Positions 37,911-48,628 are shown, numbered from the stretch's first letter. The stretch is DNA of 64,000 nucleotides from Mesorhizobium sp. (GCA_004017535.1 SAJS01000020.1:55980-119979); one strand, 5' to 3'. Translations and numbers: made by a program. The notes: a model not told the origin generated them from the sequence alone.

Positions 37911-39038
37911 TCATGCGATGAGCGACACATTCCCGCCGGCGTGACGCTCGATCCGGCCGGCGAGGTCGAGTTCAAGCAGCACCATCGCAATCTGCGCGGC
38001 GCTTAAGCCCGTGTGGCGGATGATCTCATCTATGCCTGTCGGCGTGGGTCCCAGCGCCTCCAGTACATCGGCGCGGTCGTTTTCACCGGGCGGCGGCAGG
38101 GCCGATATGTCGGGCGCCTCGGCAAGTGGCGCGGTTCTTGGAGGTCGAGTGCCGGCAAGCGGCGCCAGCGCGCCGAGCACGTCGGCGGCTTCGGTGACAA
38201 GCGTGACGCCGTCTTTGAGCAGCGCGTTGCAGCCGGCGGCGCGCGGGTCGAGCGGCGAGCCCGGCACGGCAAAGACCAGCCGGCCCATTTCATTGGCGAG
38301 GCGTGCGCTGATCAACGAGCCGGAACGTTGCGCGGCTTCCACCACCACCAGGCCGAGCGCCATTCCGGCGACAAGGCGGTTGCGGCGCGGGAAATCCTGG
38401 GCCCGCGGCTGCCAGGCGAAGGGCATTTCCGAAACGATGGCGCCGCCGCGATCGGCGATCTCGTCGCACAGGCCGACATTCTCGGGCGGGTAGGGGACAT
38501 CGAGCCCGCCGGCCAGAACGCCGATCGTTCCGGTTGAAACGCTGCCTTTGTGCGCGGCCGTATCGATGCCGCGCGCCAGGCCGGAAACGATAGTGTAACC
38601 TTCGCGGCCGAGGTCGGCCGCCAGCATGCGCGCCATCTTGATGCCGGCCAGCGACGCGTTGCGGGCGCCGACAATCGCCACCGCCGGCATACGGAAGACC
38701 GCGCCTTCGCCTTTCACGGCCAGCAGCGGCGGCGGATTGTCCAAGGTCTTCAGCAAGGTCGGATAATCGGCCTCGCCAATGCCGACGAAGCGGGCGCCGG
38801 TGCGCCGGGCGGCGTCCAGCTCGGCTTCCGCCTCGGCGACGGAGGGGATGCGGACGATGCGATTGGCGCCGCCGGAGATCATCAATTCGGGCAGCATTTC
38901 AAGCGCTGCTTCGGCCGAGCCGAAGCGGTTGATCAGCTCGCGAAACGAAGCCGGACCGACATTGGGCGTGCGGATCAGCCGAAGCCAGGCAAGCCGCTGC
39001 CGGTCGCTGAGGCGCGGTCCGGCGGCTGGAGCGCTCAT
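37911..39038 (-). CDS. dprA: DNA-processing protein DprA
   Basis: A 375-aa protein that loads RecA on incoming single-stranded DNA in transformation. The Rossmann-like core has [40 protein letters not shown], the [11 protein letters not shown] block and [23 protein letters not shown]-terminal winged-helix (DprA-WH) follows (about 310-375; [30 protein letters not shown]). Starts within the plsY stop codon (ATGA), so translation is coupled. Complete and apparently intact. Confidence 0.96.
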   Translation of the reverse strand: MSAPAAGPRLSDRQRLAWLRLIRTPNVGPASFRELINRFGSAEAALEMLPELMISGGANRIVRIPSVAEAEAELDAARRTGARFVGIGEADYPTLLKTLDNPPPLLAVKGEGAVFRMPAVAIVGARNASLAGIKMARMLAADLGREGYTIVSGLARGIDTAAHKGSVSTGTIGVLAGGLDVPYPPENVGLCDEIADRGGAIVSEMPFAWQPRAQDFPRRNRLVAGMALGLVVVEAAQRSGSLISARLANEMGRLVFAVPGSPLDPRAAGCNALLKDGVTLVTEAADVLGALAPLAGTRPPRTAPLAEAPDISALPPPGENDRADVLEALGPTPTGIDEIIRHTGLSAAQIAMVLLELDLAGRIERHAGGNVSLIA

Positions 39039-39628
39039 CCCTTCGCCCCGATCTTGCCTTCGGTGCCGGCCAGCAGCCGCGAGATGTTGGCATGGTGCTT
39101 GGCAATCACGATCAGGCTCATCACGGCGAACAGGCCGGCGATCTGCGGCGTGCTGATGAAATAGAGCGCGACCGGCACGATGACCGCGGCCGCCAATGCG
39201 GCCAGAGAGGAGTATCGAAACAGGAAGGCCATCGCGAGCCAGACGACGGCGAAGACGAGCATGCCTTGCCATGCAAGGCCGAGCAGCACGCCGAGATAGG
39301 TGGCGACGCCCTTGCCGCCTTTGAAGCCGAGCCAGACCGGGAAGAGATGGCCGAGGAAGGCGCCGAAGCCAGCCAGAAGTCCGAAGTCCGGCGAAAAATG
39401 TCCGGCTATAAGGGCGGCGGCGGTGCCTTTCAGCGCGTCGAGCAGCAGCGTGGCGGCGGCGAGCCCTTTGTTGCCTGTCCTCAGCACATTGGTCGCGCCT
39501 ATATTGCCGGAACCGATGTTGCGGACGTCGCCGAGACCCGCCGCGCGAGTGATCAGAAGTCCGAACGGTATCGAGCCGAGCAGATAGCCGAAGACGAGCG
39601 CGATCGCATAACCCATGGTTTCCCCCAT
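39035..39628 (-). CDS. plsY: Glycerol-3-phosphate acyltransferase PlsY
   Basis: A 197-aa membrane enzyme that transfers acyl groups from acyl-phosphate to glycerol-3-phosphate, the first step of phospholipid synthesis. It has five helices and the three catalytic loops: [31 protein letters not shown], and [15 protein letters not shown]. The start could also be the ATG at 39616, which has the better ribosome-binding site (GGGGGA). The stop overlaps the dprA start. Downstream of the pyrB/pyrC-like pair by 172 bp. Confidence 0.96.
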   Translation of the reverse strand: MGETMGYAIALVFGYLLGSIPFGLLITRAAGLGDVRNIGSGNIGATNVLRTGNKGLAAATLLLDALKGTAAALIAGHFSPDFGLLAGFGAFLGHLFPVWLGFKGGKGVATYLGVLLGLAWQGMLVFAVVWLAMAFLFRYSSLAALAAAVIVPVALYFISTPQIAGLFAVMSLIVIAKHHANISRLLAGTEGKIGAKG

Positions 39629-39800
39629 ATTCTTTCGTCCGGGCTTTCGCCTTTTGATTGATACAATGTGCTTTATGCAACTCTGGTTTGCAATAGCTGG
39701 CGCTGCTCGGGCATCAGCCGAGCATAATGGTAGAGTCGGGAGGGTTCGCCAAGCAACTCCGTGCCTGGCAGATTTGGCAGCGCTCAATGCCTCTGATGGT

Positions 39801-41087
39801 CTACGCGGAAAACACCGTGCGGCCCGCGACCACAGTCCGCAGGACCCTGCCCTGAAGGCGCGCGCCTTCGAAACAGGTGTTCTTCGAGCGCGAGCGCAGG
39901 CCGCTTTCGCTGACGATCCACGGCTCGTCGAGATCGACGACCGCGAGATCGGCCGGCGCGCCCGGCTGCAGCGTGCCGCCCGGCAGGCCGAACAATCTGG
40001 CCGGCGCCGTGGACAGCGTCTCGATCAGCCTGAGCAGCGGCACATCGCCATTGTGGTAGAGCCGAAGCGCCGCGCCAAACAGCGTCTCCAGGCCGATGGC
40101 GCCGGCAGCGGCATCGGCGAAGGGGAGGCGCTTGGTGTCGACGTCCTGCGGGTCGTGCGAGGAAACGATGATGTCGATCGTGCCGTCCTTGATCGCCTCG
40201 ATCATCGCCAGCCGGTCATCCTCGGCGCGCAGGGGCGGCGTCAGCCGGAAGAAGGTGCGGTATTCGCCGACATCGTTCTCGTTGAGCGACAGATTGTGGA
40301 TGGCGACGCCCGCCGTGACATTGGCGCCGTCGGTCTTGGCCCGGTTCACCGCGCCGGCCGCCATCGCGGACGAGATCTTGGCGGCGTGATAGGCGCCGCC
40401 GGTCAGCCGGGCCAGCGCCAGGTCGCGCTCGAGCGGGATGAGCTCGGCCTCGCGCGGAATGCCCGACAGGCCGAGCCAGCTCGCATAGAGCCCTTCGTTC
40501 ATCACACCGGATGAGGCGAGGTCGGCGTCCTGGGTTTCATGCGCGATCACGCCGCCGAAATCGCGCGCATAGGTCAGCGCCCGGCGCATCACCAGCGCAT
40601 TGGCGATCGTGTGGCGGCCATCGGTGTAGGCGACGGCGCCGGCCTCGCGCAGCAGGCCGAACTCGGTCATCTCGCGGCCTTCGAGGCCCTTGGTGATCGC
40701 GGCTGCCGGGAAGATGTTGACGCTTGCGGTATCGCGTGCGGTGCGCAGCACGAATTCGACCAGCGCCACATTGTCGATCACCGGGTCGGTGTCGGGCATC
40801 ATGACGATGGAAGTGACGCCGCCGGCCGCCGCCGCCACGCTTGCCGAGGCAATGGTCTCGCGATGCTCGCCGCCGGGTTCGCCGATGAAGACGCGCGCGT
40901 CGACTAGGCCTGGAATAATCGTCTTGCCGGCGCAGTCGACGACGGTGGCGCCTTCGGGCACGCCCTGGTTCAACGCGGCTTTGCCGGCCGCGACGATCTT
41001 GCGGCCTTCGACGATGACGCTGCCGATCTCATCGATGCCGCGCGACGGGTCGACGATGTGCGCCTTGCTGAAGACGGTCACGCTCAT
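39801..41087 (-). CDS. Dihydroorotase-like protein lacking zinc ligands (PyrX/PyrC' type)
   Basis: A 428-aa amidohydrolase-fold protein by overall pattern ([54 protein letters not shown]). The metal site is broken: the D-x-H-x-H motif reads D63-A-R65-V-F67, a later metal histidine is Lys237, and the DHAPH aspartate region reads SSHDP, with Ser310. His183 remains. Catalysis is therefore unlikely. It overlaps pyrB by 4 bases. In Pseudomonas, a comparable non-catalytic PyrC' is a structural part of aspartate transcarbamoylase, and that is the probable role here. Confidence 0.92.
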   Translation of the reverse strand: MSVTVFSKAHIVDPSRGIDEIGSVIVEGRKIVAAGKAALNQGVPEGATVVDCAGKTIIPGLVDARVFIGEPGGEHRETIASASVAAAAGGVTSIVMMPDTDPVIDNVALVEFVLRTARDTASVNIFPAAAITKGLEGREMTEFGLLREAGAVAYTDGRHTIANALVMRRALTYARDFGGVIAHETQDADLASSGVMNEGLYASWLGLSGIPREAELIPLERDLALARLTGGAYHAAKISSAMAAGAVNRAKTDGANVTAGVAIHNLSLNENDVGEYRTFFRLTPPLRAEDDRLAMIEAIKDGTIDIIVSSHDPQDVDTKRLPFADAAAGAIGLETLFGAALRLYHNGDVPLLRLIETLSTAPARLFGLPGGTLQPGAPADLAVVDLDEPWIVSESGLRSRSKNTCFEGARLQGRVLRTVVAGRTVFSA

Positions 41088-42049
41088 GCGCCGCGCCCCT
41101 CATGGTTGCGGCGCGGGTCGAGCAGCGCTTCCATGACGGCCATGCGCACGGCGACCCCCATCTCCACCTGTTCCTGGATGACGCTTTGCGGCCCGTCGGC
41201 GATTTCGGAAGCAATCTCGACGCCGCGATTCATCGGACCGGGATGCATGACCAGCGCATCGTCCTTGGCGGCTTTCAGCTTCTCGGCATCGAGGCCGAAA
41301 TAACGGAAATATTCGCGGATCGACGGCACGAAGGCGCCTTCCATGCGCTCGCGCTGCAGGCGCAGCATCATCACGACATCGGCGTCCTTCAGCCCCTCTG
41401 CCATCGAGCGCGCGACGATGACGCCCATCCGATCGATGCCGGAGGGCAGCAGCGTCGAGGGGGCGACGACACGAACTTGCGCCCCGAGCGCATTCAACAG
41501 CATGATGTTGGAGCGGGCGACGCGCGAATGCAGGATGTCGCCGCAGATCGCCACGATCAGCTTCGACAGCGGGCCCTTGGCGCGGCGGATGGTCAGCGCG
41601 TCGAGCAGCGCCTGGGTTGGATGCTCATGCGCGCCGTCGCCGGCATTGACCACCGAGCAGCCGACTTTCTGGGCGAGCAGGGCGGCCGCGCCCGCCGACT
41701 GATGGCGGATGATCAGGATGTCCGGCCGCATGGCGTTGAGCGTCATCGCCGTATCGATCAGCGTCTCGCCCTTCTTCACCGAGGAGCTCGCCACCGACAT
41801 GTTCATGACGTCGGCGCCGAGACGCTTGCCGGCGAGCTCGAAGGACGACTGCGTGCGGGTCGATGCCTCGTAGAACAGGTTGATCTGCGTGCGGCCGCGC
41901 AGTGTCGACGTCTTCTTTTCCGATTGCCGCGAGATCGCCACGGCCTGGTCCGCCCGATCGAGCAACAGCTCGATATCGGCGGGGGAAAGATCGCGGATGC
42001 CCAGAAGATGGCGGTGGGGAAAGAGCGGCAGGGACGAAGCGTCGGTCAT
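41084..42049 (-). CDS. pyrB: Aspartate carbamoyltransferase catalytic subunit
   Basis: A 321-aa PyrB that makes carbamoyl-aspartate in pyrimidine synthesis. The carbamoyl-phosphate motif is [21 protein letters not shown], followed by [23 protein letters not shown] and [12 protein letters not shown]. Length is normal for catalytic chains. The stop overlaps the following PyrC-like gene (ATGA), consistent with a hetero-oligomeric complex. No pyrI regulatory gene is present in the window, in line with the PyrB-PyrC' type of enzyme. Confidence 0.97.
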   Translation of the reverse strand: MTDASSLPLFPHRHLLGIRDLSPADIELLLDRADQAVAISRQSEKKTSTLRGRTQINLFYEASTRTQSSFELAGKRLGADVMNMSVASSSVKKGETLIDTAMTLNAMRPDILIIRHQSAGAAALLAQKVGCSVVNAGDGAHEHPTQALLDALTIRRAKGPLSKLIVAICGDILHSRVARSNIMLLNALGAQVRVVAPSTLLPSGIDRMGVIVARSMAEGLKDADVVMMLRLQRERMEGAFVPSIREYFRYFGLDAEKLKAAKDDALVMHPGPMNRGVEIASEIADGPQSVIQEQVEMGVAVRMAVMEALLDPRRNHEGRGA

Positions 42050-42212
42050 CTCAAGGCGCTGCTATAGGGCGCGGTCCGGCCTGTCGCAAGCGCCAGCTTT
42101 GGATTGCGGGCGTTCTCCCCGGTATTTTCGTCGCGCGTGCCGTAACGCTTGGGCTATAAGGCCGCATGGGCCTCGGATTCGTAATCGCGGCCTGGGGATG
42201 TAAGGAAGACGC

Positions 42213-43841
42213 GTGACCGACGAGGTGATCAACCAGCCGCCGCCAATGACGAGCGGCAATGCTTGGCGGGGCGATCCGTTGCTCATCCAGCTTGCCGAGC
42301 GTTTTTCGGATCCCGTGCGCAAAGATCTCGACGGGCTTGGCCGGTTCGTGATGACGCAGGAGGCGCAGGAGCTTGCCCGCCTCGCCAATACCGACACACC
42401 GAAATTGCGCACGCATGACCGCCAGGGCCGGCGCCTCGATTTTGTCGAATACCATCCGGCCTATCACGCCTTGATGCGCCGCTCGGTTGCCGGCGGCCTG
42501 CATTCTTCCGTCTGGGAGAACGGAGATGCCGAGATCGGCCGCCGCCATCAGGTAAGGGCGGCGCGCTTCTACCTGACCGCCGAGCTCGAGACCGGGCATC
42601 TGTGCCCCATCACCATGACCAGCGCCTCGCTGGCGGCGCTGATGGCGAGCCCGAAGCTTTTCCGTGAATGGGCGCCGCGCGTGACGACACGCAAATACGA
42701 CCAGACGCAGAAGCCGCCGGTGCAGAAGACCGGCCTGACGCTCGGCATGGGAATGACCGAGAAGCAGGGCGGCACCGATGTGCGCGCCAACACCACCAGG
42801 GCGGAGCGCACCGGCAGCGGCTTTTACCGGCTCACCGGCCATAAATGGTTCATGTCGGCGCCGATGTCGGACGCCTTCCTTGTGCTCGGTCAGGCGCCGG
42901 AGGGGCTGTCCTGCTTCCTCGTCCCGCGCATCCTGGGCGACGGGTCCGGCAATGGCTTCCGCTTCCAGCGGCTGAAGGACAAGCTCGGCAACCGCTCCAA
43001 CGCCTCGTCGGAGGTGGAGTTCGCCAACGCCATCGGCGAGATGGTCGGCGATCCGGGCGCCGGCGTGAAGACCATCATGGACATGGTGACGCTGACGAGG
43101 CTCGACTGCGCGGTCGCTTCGTCGGCGCTGATGCGGGCGGGCCTTGCCGAGGCCGTGCACCACACGCGCCATCGCCAGGTGTTCGGCTCGAACCTGATCG
43201 ACCAGCCGCTGATGCAGCGGGTTCTGGCCGACATGGCGCTGGACGTCGCCGCGGCCACGGCGCTGTCGTTCCGGCTGGCGCGCTCCTTCGACGAGGCGGC
43301 AAGCGATCGCGGCGAGGCGGCCTTTGCCCGGGCCATGACGCCTGTGGTCAAATACTGGGTCTGCAAGATCGCGCCGGCGCTGCTCTACGAGGCGATGGAA
43401 TGCCTTGGCGGCAATGGCTATGTCGAGGAAGCGCCGCTAGCCCGCTACTACCGGGAGGCGCCGGTCAACGCGATCTGGGAGGGCTCGGGCAATGTCATGG
43501 CGCTCGATGTGCTGCGCGTGCTTGGCCGGGCGCCGGGCCTGTTCGAGGAGGTGCTCGCCGGCATAGACCGCGATCTCGGCACCGGCGGACGCGGCACGAT
43601 CGGCGTGCTGAAGGCGGCCATGCAGGTCGCCGCGACCGACCAAGGGTCGGCGCGCCTGTTGACGGAACAGCTCGCGCTTTCGGCAGCCGCGGCGGAGCTT
43701 CGCAGGCTGGGAGCAGGGCGGATCGCTGACGCCTTCGTCGAAACCCGGCTCGGCGGCCAGTGGCGCACCACCTACGGCATGCTCGATTCGCGCCATGATG
43801 CGCGCATGATCATCGACACGCTCTATCCGCCGGTGACCTGA
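42213..43841 (+). CDS. AidB-like acyl-CoA dehydrogenase family flavoprotein
   Basis: A 542-aa FAD protein. The length and the pattern GMGMTEKQGGTDVRANTTRAE, LTGHKWFMSAPMSDAFLVL, FRFQRLKDKLGNRSNASSEVEF and YEAMECLGGNGYVEEAPLARYYREAPVNAIWEGSGNVMALDVLR match E. coli AidB (541 aa), an alkylation-response flavoprotein that binds DNA and has weak isovaleryl-CoA dehydrogenase activity. No Ada-type regulator is nearby. The GTG start at 42213 follows AAGGAAG; an internal ATG at 42246 is an alternative. Confidence 0.93.
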   Translation: MTDEVINQPPPMTSGNAWRGDPLLIQLAERFSDPVRKDLDGLGRFVMTQEAQELARLANTDTPKLRTHDRQGRRLDFVEYHPAYHALMRRSVAGGLHSSVWENGDAEIGRRHQVRAARFYLTAELETGHLCPITMTSASLAALMASPKLFREWAPRVTTRKYDQTQKPPVQKTGLTLGMGMTEKQGGTDVRANTTRAERTGSGFYRLTGHKWFMSAPMSDAFLVLGQAPEGLSCFLVPRILGDGSGNGFRFQRLKDKLGNRSNASSEVEFANAIGEMVGDPGAGVKTIMDMVTLTRLDCAVASSALMRAGLAEAVHHTRHRQVFGSNLIDQPLMQRVLADMALDVAAATALSFRLARSFDEAASDRGEAAFARAMTPVVKYWVCKIAPALLYEAMECLGGNGYVEEAPLARYYREAPVNAIWEGSGNVMALDVLRVLGRAPGLFEEVLAGIDRDLGTGGRGTIGVLKAAMQVAATDQGSARLLTEQLALSAAAAELRRLGAGRIADAFVETRLGGQWRTTYGMLDSRHDARMIIDTLYPPVT

Positions 43842-43980
43842 TCCGGCTCTGGCGACGGAGCATGATGCCATCCGCCAATTGTCGGCCTGTGGATAGCCGT
43901 TAACCTTAACAAATGGTTTCCATTGCGGCGAACCTTCCCAAAGCCCAATCTCCGCTTGCTGGAGTAGGGAAGGGTTAACC

Positions 43981-44571
43981 ATGGCCCGGGCTCCGCGAAG
44001 CAGGATGCGTATGCGGCACGTCTTGAGCTCAGTTCTGGCCTTGCATTGGGCGGTGGTTTTCGCGCTGCTTGCCTATGTCTGCATGGACGGCAGCCGGGGC
44101 TTAGCAGCGGCGCTTGGCGTGCTCGGCCTCTCGATCCAGGGCGGCCGGTTTCCGCAGCTTGAGAATGTCGCGGTGGTCGCGCCGCTTTCGGTCGCGCTCC
44201 TGACCGTCGCGGTGTTGTTCTGCTGGGCCCTTGTCGAGACGTTGCTCAACAGCGCGACAAGGCTGGACGCGGGTGAGAGCGTGGCGCGGGTCGCCTTCAT
44301 TTTCGCATCGTCCCTGCTTTCGCTGATTCTCATCGGCGGCGTGGTGCAAGGCATTGACGGCCTGTTCGTGATTGTCGGCATTCAAATGACGGCACTGCTT
44401 GCCTCCTATGTTGCGGTGACGGCCGAGCGCCGCTCCGCCCTTGCCGCCGCGATAAATTTGCCCCAGGGCGATGTTCGTGCCGCCTCGCGCATGGCAATGG
44501 GGGCCGCGCACAGCTCCTTGCTTTCGCGCATATCCGGCCGTCCGGAAAACAAGCCTGGAGGCAGGCGCTGA
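43981..44571 (+). CDS. Hypothetical multi-pass membrane protein
   Basis: A 196-aa protein with four hydrophobic helices (VLALHWAVVFALLAYV; VAPLSVALLTVAVLFCWALVE; VAFIFASSLLSLILIGGVV; GLFVIVGIQMTALLASYVAV) and a basic C-terminal tail. No family recognised. It shares a stop/start overlap with the next membrane-protein gene (44571), so the two are probably made together. The start region contains TTAACCAT, resembling a CtrA half-site. Confidence 0.7.
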   Translation: MARAPRSRMRMRHVLSSVLALHWAVVFALLAYVCMDGSRGLAAALGVLGLSIQGGRFPQLENVAVVAPLSVALLTVAVLFCWALVETLLNSATRLDAGESVARVAFIFASSLLSLILIGGVVQGIDGLFVIVGIQMTALLASYVAVTAERRSALAAAINLPQGDVRAASRMAMGAAHSSLLSRISGRPENKPGGRR

Positions 44572-44912
44572 TGCGCACGATATTCACACTCTGGGCTGCT
44601 CCGATGGCCATCTTCTGGGGATGGTTCTTCCTGTCGGCCAACGACATGAATTTCGGCTACGCGATGCTGAGCCGACAGGTGCACGATTTTGCTTTCCAGC
44701 TCTATGGCCAGATGCTCGGCGTCGATCCGGCCATCATACCGGGCATGGTGGCGCGGACCTGCGTTTTCGACTTCTTCCTGCTCATGGGGCTGTGGGCCTT
44801 CCGCCGCCGGCGCAACATCGCCGAATGGATAAGGCAGCGCCGGCAGGGCGACATCACCCCCGATCGGCTCGGCCAAGCGACTGAAGCCGGTCCAACGCTC
44901 CCTGCAGAATAA
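44571..44912 (+). CDS. Small membrane protein, DUF6105-like
   Basis: A 113-aa protein with an N-terminal helix ([20 protein letters not shown]), a second ([19 protein letters not shown]) and a polar tail. The start [18 protein letters not shown] and the phrase [19 protein letters not shown] resemble rhizobial proteins labelled DUF6105; the function is unknown. Its 3' end overlaps ruvX, which is on the other strand, by 59 bases. Confidence 0.75.
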   Translation: MRTIFTLWAAPMAIFWGWFFLSANDMNFGYAMLSRQVHDFAFQLYGQMLGVDPAIIPGMVARTCVFDFFLLMGLWAFRRRRNIAEWIRQRRQGDITPDRLGQATEAGPTLPAE

Positions 44913-45336
44913 AGGCGGCGGCCGCCGAATCGATCTTGCCGGCGCGCTTCTTGCGCGAGAAGTCCATCTCGATCAGCGTCCGCTCGGCCGCGACCGTCGA
45001 CAGCCGCTCGTCCCACAGCACGAAGGGCAGGTTGGAAAGCGGCGCCATGTTGCGGACGAAGGCGCGCGATTTTTGCGCGCGGGGCCCTTCCGAGCCGTCC
45101 ATGTTGACGGGAAGGCCAAGCACGATGGCGCCGACATTGTCCTGCTCCAGTTGAGCGACCAGCTGGGCGACATCGAGCGAAAATTTCTTGCGCAGGATGA
45201 CCGGGCGCGGATGGGCGAAGGATAGCCCGCGATCGGAGACGGCCACGCCGATCGTCTTGTCGCCGAGATCGAGCCCGGCGAGCGTTTTGCCGTCGGCGAG
45301 ACGCTCCGGCAGTTCCTCGATTGAAATAATGCCCAA
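44854..45336 (-). CDS. ruvX: Putative Holliday junction resolvase (RuvX/YqgF)
   Basis: A 160-aa RNase H-fold protein. The core shows [17 protein letters not shown] (first catalytic aspartate), [41 protein letters not shown] and [16 protein letters not shown] (second acidic site). YqgF is needed in E. coli for processing of 16S rRNA; resolvase activity is debated. The TTG at 45336 with AGGGGAA upstream is my choice; a longer form from 45396 would include 20 doubtful residues. Confidence 0.93.
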   Translation of the reverse strand: MGIISIEELPERLADGKTLAGLDLGDKTIGVAVSDRGLSFAHPRPVILRKKFSLDVAQLVAQLEQDNVGAIVLGLPVNMDGSEGPRAQKSRAFVRNMAPLSNLPFVLWDERLSTVAAERTLIEMDFSRKKRAGKIDSAAAAFILQGALDRLQSLGRADRG

Positions 45337-45454
45337 CGACTTCCCCTGACATTTGGGCGACACACGTCCTTTTGACGTCAGGAAGCGCTGCGCCACTTTA
45401 AATTTGCCGCCAGCGTTCTATCCTTTGGCAGCGGGAAAATCGAGGAAAGCATTC

Positions 45455-46162
45455 ATGCAACTGACCTGGTACGGGCATTCGGCATTCCGCGTCGAGACCA
45501 AGGACGCCACCATTCTCATCGACCCCTATCTGGTCGGCAATCCGTCCTGGACGGGCGGCTGGGAAGGTCCGGCGGAAGGTGTGACTCACGTTCTCCTTAC
45601 CCACGGCCATAACGACCATGTCAGCGGCGCGGTCGAGGTGCTGAAGAAAAGCGGCGCGATGCTGGTCGCGAATTTCGAGATCTGCATGTACCTGGTCGGC
45701 CTGGGCGTCAGCGGCGACAAGATCAATCCAGGTAATATCGGCGGCACCGTCGATTGCGGTCCTTTCACCACGACGTTCGTCCAGGCGCTGCATTCGTCCT
45801 CTTTCGGCGGCGAAGGCGGCACGAATACCTATCTCGGCAATCCGGGTGGGCTCGTCCTGCATTTTCCCGAAGACAAGACGCTGTACCACATGGGCGACAC
45901 CGACATCTTCTCCGACATGGGGCTAATCAACGAGCTGCACGATCCCAAGATCGGCATCGTGCCGATCGGCGACCGCTTCACCATGGGCGGCGCGGTGGCG
46001 GCCCTTGCCTGCCGCCGGTTCTTCGGCTTCGATACCGTCGTTCCCTGCCATTTCAGGACCTTCTCGATGCTCGACCAGACCGCCGACAAATTCGTCGCCG
46101 GCATGGAAGGCTCGGGCGTCAACGTGGCGCTGCCGGAGATCGGCAAGGCGATTACGATCTAG
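45455..46162 (+). CDS. UPF0173 metal-dependent hydrolase (MBL fold)
   Basis: A 235-aa metallo-beta-lactamase-fold protein. It begins [14 protein letters not shown] and has the metal motif HGHNDHVSG, then [11 protein letters not shown] and PCHFRTF with further metal ligands. UPF0173 members are conserved, but the substrate is not known. Start fixed by the family N-terminus. A single gene between ruvX (divergent) and gatC. Confidence 0.95.
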   Translation: MQLTWYGHSAFRVETKDATILIDPYLVGNPSWTGGWEGPAEGVTHVLLTHGHNDHVSGAVEVLKKSGAMLVANFEICMYLVGLGVSGDKINPGNIGGTVDCGPFTTTFVQALHSSSFGGEGGTNTYLGNPGGLVLHFPEDKTLYHMGDTDIFSDMGLINELHDPKIGIVPIGDRFTMGGAVAALACRRFFGFDTVVPCHFRTFSMLDQTADKFVAGMEGSGVNVALPEIGKAITI

Positions 46163-46283
46163 GCTGTTCGTCGTTCGCGGGATGTGCCGGCTCCACGGAT
46201 TGACCGGGCCCGCCATCATCCATGTTGCGCGCTGAGCGCCGCGCCGCTATAGCCCGCACTGGTTTTCCCGAGGCGAAAAGAAC

Positions 46284-46571
46284 ATGTCCGTTGATCTTCA
46301 GACCGTGAAGCGCGTCGCGCGCCTTGCCCGTATCGCGGTGAGCGAGGAGGATGCCGAGCGCATGACCGGCGAATTGAACGCCATCCTCGGCTTCGTCGAG
46401 CAACTGAACGAGGTCGATGTCTCGGGCGTCGAGCCGATGACCTCGGTCACGCCGATGGAGATGAAGAAGCGCCAGGATATCGTCACCGACGGCAACAAGC
46501 CCGCCGACATCGTTGCCAACGCGCCGGCAACGGAAGAGAACTTCTTCCTCGTTCCGAAGGTGGTGGAGTAG
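46284..46571 (+). CDS. gatC: Asp/Glu-tRNA amidotransferase subunit C
   Basis: A 95-aa subunit that helps GatA and GatB fold together. It shows [21 protein letters not shown], the typical N-terminal helix, then [23 protein letters not shown] and the C-terminal VVE. The complex converts Glu-tRNA-Gln and Asp-tRNA-Asn into the amides. A GNAT gene follows after three bases, then gatA. Confidence 0.97.
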   Translation: MSVDLQTVKRVARLARIAVSEEDAERMTGELNAILGFVEQLNEVDVSGVEPMTSVTPMEMKKRQDIVTDGNKPADIVANAPATEENFFLVPKVVE

Positions 46572-46574
46572 GCC

Positions 46575-47033
46575 GTGGCTGTCGAGATCGCCGTCGAGAC
46601 GCCTTTGCAGGACGACGTGCGCGCGCTGGTCGCCGAGCTCAATGCCGCCCTGCTCGAACTGACGCCGCCCGAGCACTGCTATCACCTCACCGTCGAGCAG
46701 ATGGCGGACAAGGATACGACGGTGTTCATCGCGCGCGACAACGGCCTTGCGATCGGTTGCGGCGCGCTCAAACGCCACGACGAGGCGACCGGCGAGATCA
46801 AGCGGATGTATACGCGGCCGTCGCATCGCGGCCGCAAGATCGGCGCCGAGATCGTCGGGCGGGTCGAGGCGTTGGCCCGCCAGGAAGGGCTGACGCGGCT
46901 GGTGCTCGAAACCGGCGATCGCCATCCCGCCGCCTGGACCGTTTATGAGCGCGCCGGATTCACGCGTTGCGGACCGGTGCTGGATTATCCCGACTCCGAA
47001 TGGTCGGTGTTTTACGAAAAGAGCCTTGCCTGA
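46575..47033 (+). CDS. GNAT family N-acetyltransferase
   Basis: A 152-aa acetyltransferase. The acetyl-CoA binding loop is in [20 protein letters not shown], followed by [25 protein letters not shown]. It starts with GTG, three bases after gatC, and its stop overlaps the gatA start (TGATG). It thus lies inside the gatCA operon, an unusual place for a non-amidotransferase gene, though similar arrangements may be shared by relatives. The substrate (a small amine or a protein N-terminus) is unknown. Confidence 0.92.
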   Translation: MAVEIAVETPLQDDVRALVAELNAALLELTPPEHCYHLTVEQMADKDTTVFIARDNGLAIGCGALKRHDEATGEIKRMYTRPSHRGRKIGAEIVGRVEALARQEGLTRLVLETGDRHPAAWTVYERAGFTRCGPVLDYPDSEWSVFYEKSLA

Positions 47034-48598
47034 TGAGCGATCTCACACATCTCACCATTTCCGAGGCCCGCGCCAAGCTGCGCGGCAAGGAGATCACCGC
47101 GGCCGAGATCACCGAGGCCTATCTCGCCGCGATCGATCGCGCCAATCCGGTGCTGAACGCCTATGTGACCGTCACCGCCGACAAGGCGCGGGACATGGCC
47201 AAGAGCTCGGATGCCAGACTCGCCAAGGGCGAGGGCGGCGCGCTGGAGGGCATTCCGCTCGGCATCAAGGACCTGTTCGCCACCGAAGGCATCCACACCC
47301 AGGCCTGCAGCCATGTGCTGGACGGTTTTAGGCCGCGTTACGAGTCCACCGTAACGTCCAATCTGTGGGCCGACGGCGCCGTCATGCTCGGCAAGCTCAA
47401 CATGGACGAGTTTGCCATGGGCTCGTCCAACGAGACCTCCTATTACGGCCCGGTCATCAACCCGTGGCGCCGCTCGCGTGTCGATACGGTGGTGATGCCG
47501 ACGACGCATCAGGGCGATGGCGGCTTCGTCTCCGCCGGCGGCACCAAGACGGCGCGGACCCTGGACAACGCCCAGCTGGTGCCGGGCGGCTCGTCCGGCG
47601 GCTCGGCGTCGTCCGTGGCCGCGTTTCTGTGCGCCGGCGCCACCGCCACCGATACCGGCGGCTCGATCCGTCAGCCCGCAGCCTTCACCGGCACGGTCGG
47701 CATCAAGCCGACCTATGGGCGCTGCTCGCGCTGGGGCATCGTTGCCTTCGCTTCCTCGCTCGACCAGGCCGGACCGATCGCGCGCGACGTGCGCGACGCA
47801 GCGATCCTGTTGAAGTCGATGGCCTCGGTCGATCCGAAGGACACGACCTCGGTCGACCGCCCGGTGCCGGATTATGAGGCGGCGATCGGCAAGCCGATCA
47901 AGGGCATGAAGGTCGGCATTCCGAAGGAATACCGTGTCGACGGCATGCCGCAAGACATCGAGGCGCTCTGGCAGAACGGCATTGCCTGGCTGAAGGACGC
48001 CGGCGCCGAGATCATCGACATCTCCCTGCCGCACACCAAATATGCCTTGCCGGCATATTATATCGTAGCGCCAGCCGAGGCTTCGTCGAACCTCGCCCGC
48101 TATGACGGCGTCCGCTACGGCCTGCGCGTGCCCGGCAAGGACATCATCGACATGTATGAGAAGACGCGCGCCGCCGGTTTCGGCCGCGAGGTCAAGCGCC
48201 GCATCATGATCGGCACCTATGTGCTGTCGGCCGGCTATTACGACGCTTACTATTTGCAGGCGCAGAAGGTGCGCACGCTGATCAAGCGCGACTTCGAGAA
48301 TGTCTTTGCCGCCGGCGTCGACGTTATCCTGACGCCTGCAACCCCGTCGGCTGCCTTCGGCATCGCCGACGAGGACATGGCCTCCGATCCGGTCAAGATG
48401 TATCTCAACGACATTTTCACGGTGACGGTGAACATGGCCGGCCTTCCCGGCATTTCCGTGCCGGCCGGTTTAGACGGCAAGGGCCTGCCGCTCGGCCTGC
48501 AGCTCATCGGCCGCCCGTTCGACGAGGAAACGCTGTTCCAGACGGCGCATGTCATTGAGCAGGCGGCGGGCAAATTTCAGCCGGAAAAGTGGTGGTAG
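47033..48598 (+). CDS. gatA: Asp/Glu-tRNA amidotransferase subunit A
   Basis: A 521-aa amidase that supplies ammonia by glutamine hydrolysis. The Ser-cisSer-Lys triad is in [10 protein letters not shown] (Lys), PGGSSGGSA and [10 protein letters not shown]. It is about 28 residues longer than the rhizobial norm (about 493). The excess is a Thr/Gly/Ala-rich loop between NPW (residues 143-145) and LVPGGSS (from 182), directly before the catalytic serine strand. The remainder is highly conserved. Start overlaps the GNAT stop. Confidence 0.97.
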   Translation: MSDLTHLTISEARAKLRGKEITAAEITEAYLAAIDRANPVLNAYVTVTADKARDMAKSSDARLAKGEGGALEGIPLGIKDLFATEGIHTQACSHVLDGFRPRYESTVTSNLWADGAVMLGKLNMDEFAMGSSNETSYYGPVINPWRRSRVDTVVMPTTHQGDGGFVSAGGTKTARTLDNAQLVPGGSSGGSASSVAAFLCAGATATDTGGSIRQPAAFTGTVGIKPTYGRCSRWGIVAFASSLDQAGPIARDVRDAAILLKSMASVDPKDTTSVDRPVPDYEAAIGKPIKGMKVGIPKEYRVDGMPQDIEALWQNGIAWLKDAGAEIIDISLPHTKYALPAYYIVAPAEASSNLARYDGVRYGLRVPGKDIIDMYEKTRAAGFGREVKRRIMIGTYVLSAGYYDAYYLQAQKVRTLIKRDFENVFAAGVDVILTPATPSAAFGIADEDMASDPVKMYLNDIFTVTVNMAGLPGISVPAGLDGKGLPLGLQLIGRPFDEETLFQTAHVIEQAAGKFQPEKWW

Positions 48599-48628
48599 GT
48601 TCATACCTCATCTGACAGAGGGTGAGGG

